DNA of 7,980 nt from Pseudomonadota bacterium (GTDB lineage: Bacteria; Pseudomonadota; Alphaproteobacteria; Elsterales; Elsteraceae). The position numbers and the translations under genes were made by a program. The notes beneath the pieces are model-generated. The model was not told where the DNA came from. It saw only the letters and a program-made list of their open reading frames with translations, and did not search any database. The stretch spans positions 1-7,980 of the forward strand of contig JACQAI010000469.1 of assembly GCA_016195115.1 (NCBI GenBank), in the 5' to 3' direction. Shown one piece after another: positions 6,183-7,980 of the stretch; position 1 is the first letter of the stretch, and each line of letters starts with the position of its first letter.

Positions 6183-7835
6183 TCACGCCTTGCGAACTGG
6201 CGGACCCGCGAACGCCGACGCGAACGGGCCGATAGCGATCATGTCGACCTCGACCACTGTCGGTCCTGGAGCAGCGAGCGCGTCGCGCAGGGTGGTCTCG
6301 GCGCAGCTCAGATCCGCGAGCCGGCGGTAGCTGACGCCGAACCCCAGCGCTAGCGCGGCGAAATCGGGCGTATAGAGGTCGGCGTACATGCGGCGGCCGC
6401 CGTAGTGGGCGTCCTGGATGTTGCGGATGACGCCGTAGCCGCCGTCGTTCATCACCAGCAGCACGAGGTCGGCGCGCTCCTGCACGGCGGTCGCGAGCTC
6501 GCCGAGGTTGAGCATCAGGCCGCCGTCACCGATCAGCGCCACGGTCTTGCGGCCGGAAGCGGCGAGCGCGGCGCCTATCGCCATCGGCAGGCCGAGCCCG
6601 ATGCCGCCGCCCAGCGCGTGGACGCCGTCGCGCGGGCCAGTGAGCGTCGGCCGGCGGTTGCCCCACATGCTGTTGGACAGCGTGATGTCGCGCACCCATA
6701 CGGCGCCGCCTGGCAAGGCCGCCTGCAGCGCCGCGACCAGGCGATCGTAGGGCGCAATGGCGCGCGCCATCGCCGCCTCGGCAGCCGTGCGCGCAGCGGC
6801 GAGGTCGGCGGCGAAGCGCGTGTCGGGGGTGTTGGGCCGCCGCGCGCTGGCCAGCCGCTCGGCGAGGCCGGCGAGCGCCAGGGCGGCGTCGCCGGCGACG
6901 AACGACGCGTTGGGATAGGCGCGGCCGTCGGCGGCGGGATCGGCGTCGATCTGATAGAGCGGCTGCGGCAGCTTGAGGGTGTACTTCAAGGTCTCGTTGC
7001 CGCGCAGCCGCGAACCGACCACGAGCAGCGCATCGCACGTGGCGTAAAACGCTTCAACCGGCGGCGCCAGGTTGAAGGCGCCCAGGGTCATCGGATGGTC
7101 CTCGGCGATCACGCCGCGCCCCTGGACGCTAGTCACGACGCCGAAGCCGAGCGCGACCAGGCGCTGCACGGCGGCGCCGGCGTGGCGCGCACCGCCGCCC
7201 AGCCACAGCAGCGGCCGCTTGGCTGACGCGAGCGCGTCGGCCAAGCGATCGAGTGCCGCTTCCGACGGTACGGCGACCGGCACCGGCAGCGGCTCGAGAT
7301 CGGCCGGCCAGTCGATCGCGGTTTCTTGGACATCAATGGGGATCTCGACCGACACCGGCCCGCGCGGCGCGGTCAGGGCCGTGCGCACCGCGTCCTTGAG
7401 CGTGCCGAGCGCGCTCTCGGCCGACCACACCCGGTAGGCGCGCTTGGAAATCGCGCGCAGCATGCCGCGCTGGTCGCGCGCCTCGTGGATATAGGCGCGG
7501 CCGCGGTCGAGGTACGCGGTTTCGATTTGCCCGGTCAGGTGCAGGACCGGCGTGCCGGCGGTCTCGGCTTCGACCTGGGCGCCGGCGGCGTTGGCAGCAC
7601 CCGTGCCCGTGCTCGTGATCGCGACACCGAGCCCACCGCCGACGCGGCCGTAGGCGTCCGCCATCGCCAGCGCGCCGGCTTCACCCCGCGCCGGAACGAA
7701 CCGCAGCCGCGCGCGCCGCCCGAGCGCATCGAGCATCGGCATGTTGTGGATCGAGATGACGCCGAACGCGGTGGCGACGCGGCAGCGCTCGAGGAACGCC
7801 GCGACGACGTCGCCGACGGTGGCGCGCTCAGGCAC
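6183..7835 (-). CDS. Thiamine-diphosphate-dependent enzyme, acetolactate synthase-like
   Basis: Cytoplasmic 550-aa enzyme of the ThDP superfamily that includes acetolactate synthase large subunits, benzoylformate decarboxylase and oxalyl-CoA decarboxylase. The three domains are in the usual order. The PYR domain (~5-170) has the cofactor-activating Glu at 52 in 'ARGEAGALAMADAYGR'. The central domain (~192-330) includes 'DALLVVGSRL'. The PP domain (~365-535) has the ThDP/Mg motif 'GDGGLMLNLGE' (436-446) ending at 'NDGGYG' (463-468). The exact reaction is not readable; the 'RGE' replaces the 'GHE' of many relatives. The frame is open to a GTG at 7913, but the GTG at 7835 is preferred. It starts just before the PYR domain ('MPERATVGDVVAAFLERC') and overlaps the stop of the upstream gene by 8 nt, fitting translational coupling. 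No clear ribosome binding site is seen. A biosynthetic acetolactate synthase would normally sit beside its small subunit, which is not visible here, so a catabolic or decarboxylase role is more likely. Confidence 0.92.
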   Translation of the reverse strand: MPERATVGDVVAAFLERCRVATAFGVISIHNMPMLDALGRRARLRFVPARGEAGALAMADAYGRVGGGLGVAITSTGTGAANAAGAQVEAETAGTPVLHLTGQIETAYLDRGRAYIHEARDQRGMLRAISKRAYRVWSAESALGTLKDAVRTALTAPRGPVSVEIPIDVQETAIDWPADLEPLPVPVAVPSEAALDRLADALASAKRPLLWLGGGARHAGAAVQRLVALGFGVVTSVQGRGVIAEDHPMTLGAFNLAPPVEAFYATCDALLVVGSRLRGNETLKYTLKLPQPLYQIDADPAADGRAYPNASFVAGDAALALAGLAERLASARRPNTPDTRFAADLAAARTAAEAAMARAIAPYDRLVAALQAALPGGAVWVRDITLSNSMWGNRRPTLTGPRDGVHALGGGIGLGLPMAIGAALAASGRKTVALIGDGGLMLNLGELATAVQERADLVLLVMNDGGYGVIRNIQDAHYGGRRMYADLYTPDFAALALGFGVSYRRLADLSCAETTLRDALAAPGPTVVEVDMIAIGPFASAFAGPPVRKA

Positions 7836-7980
7836 GCTGGGCGACCAGGGGTCGGTCAGCCGGAGAGCCGGTTCGCGCGGCCGCGGGCGCGCCGAGCAGC
7901 GCCGAGATGGCACGCGCCGCCTCGCACACCCGGTCCTTGATCTCGCCGTCGAGCACGCGCGGCTCGAGCGCGGCGTCGAC
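7828..7980 (-). CDS. C-terminal end of an unrecognised protein, cut by window edge
   Basis: The last 50 residues of a reading frame entering from the right edge, ending in TGA at 7828-7830. It begins 'VDAALEPRVLDGEIKDRVCE' and continues 'AARAISALLGAPAAA', an acidic/basic helix pattern like the end of a globular enzyme, followed by a loose polar tail. I do not recognise the family. Support comes from the 8-nt stop/start overlap with the TPP-enzyme gene on the same strand and from the helix-like composition. It could still be a chance open frame, as high-GC DNA has many. If real, it is the operon partner of the TPP enzyme and would be the best clue to the substrate. Confidence 0.5.
   Translation of the reverse strand, partial: VDAALEPRVLDGEIKDRVCEAARAISALLGAPAAARTGSPADRPLVAQRA

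Noticed and set aside
6405..7940. Plus-strand frames opposite the TPP enzyme
   Set aside because: Arg/Gly/Ala/Val-rich shadows without motifs; the minus strand shows intact ThDP-binding signatures throughout.

Overview
The window is very GC-rich and densely packed, with short intergenic gaps, GTG/TTG start candidates and Ala/Arg-rich proteins. Together with an alphaproteobacterial-type PAS_5 protein and a YgfZ/IBA57-type protein, this suggests an alphaproteobacterium, possibly of the Rhodospirillales type. That placement is an inference. There are no rRNA or tRNA genes, insertion sequences, CRISPR arrays or phage genes that I can see.

Layout. (1) 1-838, minus strand: an EamA/DMT-type membrane transporter cut by the left edge. 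(2) 936-1727, plus: a family 2 glycosyltransferase of the WaaE/KdtX type, divergent from the transporter. (3) 1681-3893, minus: a two-gene operon of a secreted helical-repeat (TPR-like) protein followed after 2 nt by an O-antigen ligase (WaaL type). The ligase gene converges on the glycosyltransferase gene and overlaps it by 47 bp. (4) 4001-5472, plus: a YgfZ/IBA57-like folate-binding Fe-S maintenance protein, overlapped by a RimJ/RimL-type GNAT acetyltransferase. (5) 5477-6121, minus: a PAS_5-domain protein with an uncertain start, converging on the acetyltransferase gene with a 4-nt gap. (6) 6183-7835, minus: a thiamine-diphosphate enzyme of the acetolactate synthase/benzoylformate decarboxylase superfamily, whose start overlaps the end of a further unrecognised gene that leaves the right edge.

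Functional reading. The central block (glycosyltransferase, O-antigen ligase, exported repeat protein) points to lipopolysaccharide or other surface-glycan assembly. The glycosyltransferase would add a core sugar in the cytoplasm and the ligase would join polysaccharide to lipid A-core on the periplasmic face. The repeat protein is exported and tightly coupled to the ligase gene, but its role is unknown. The YgfZ/GNAT pair is housekeeping, and the transporter, PAS protein and TPP enzyme are not obviously linked to the rest.

I found no clear sign of a new multi-gene system. The points most worth a second look are the secreted repeat protein coupled to the ligase, the missing conventional start codon of the PAS gene, the convergent overlap, and the hairpin between the TPP enzyme and PAS genes.
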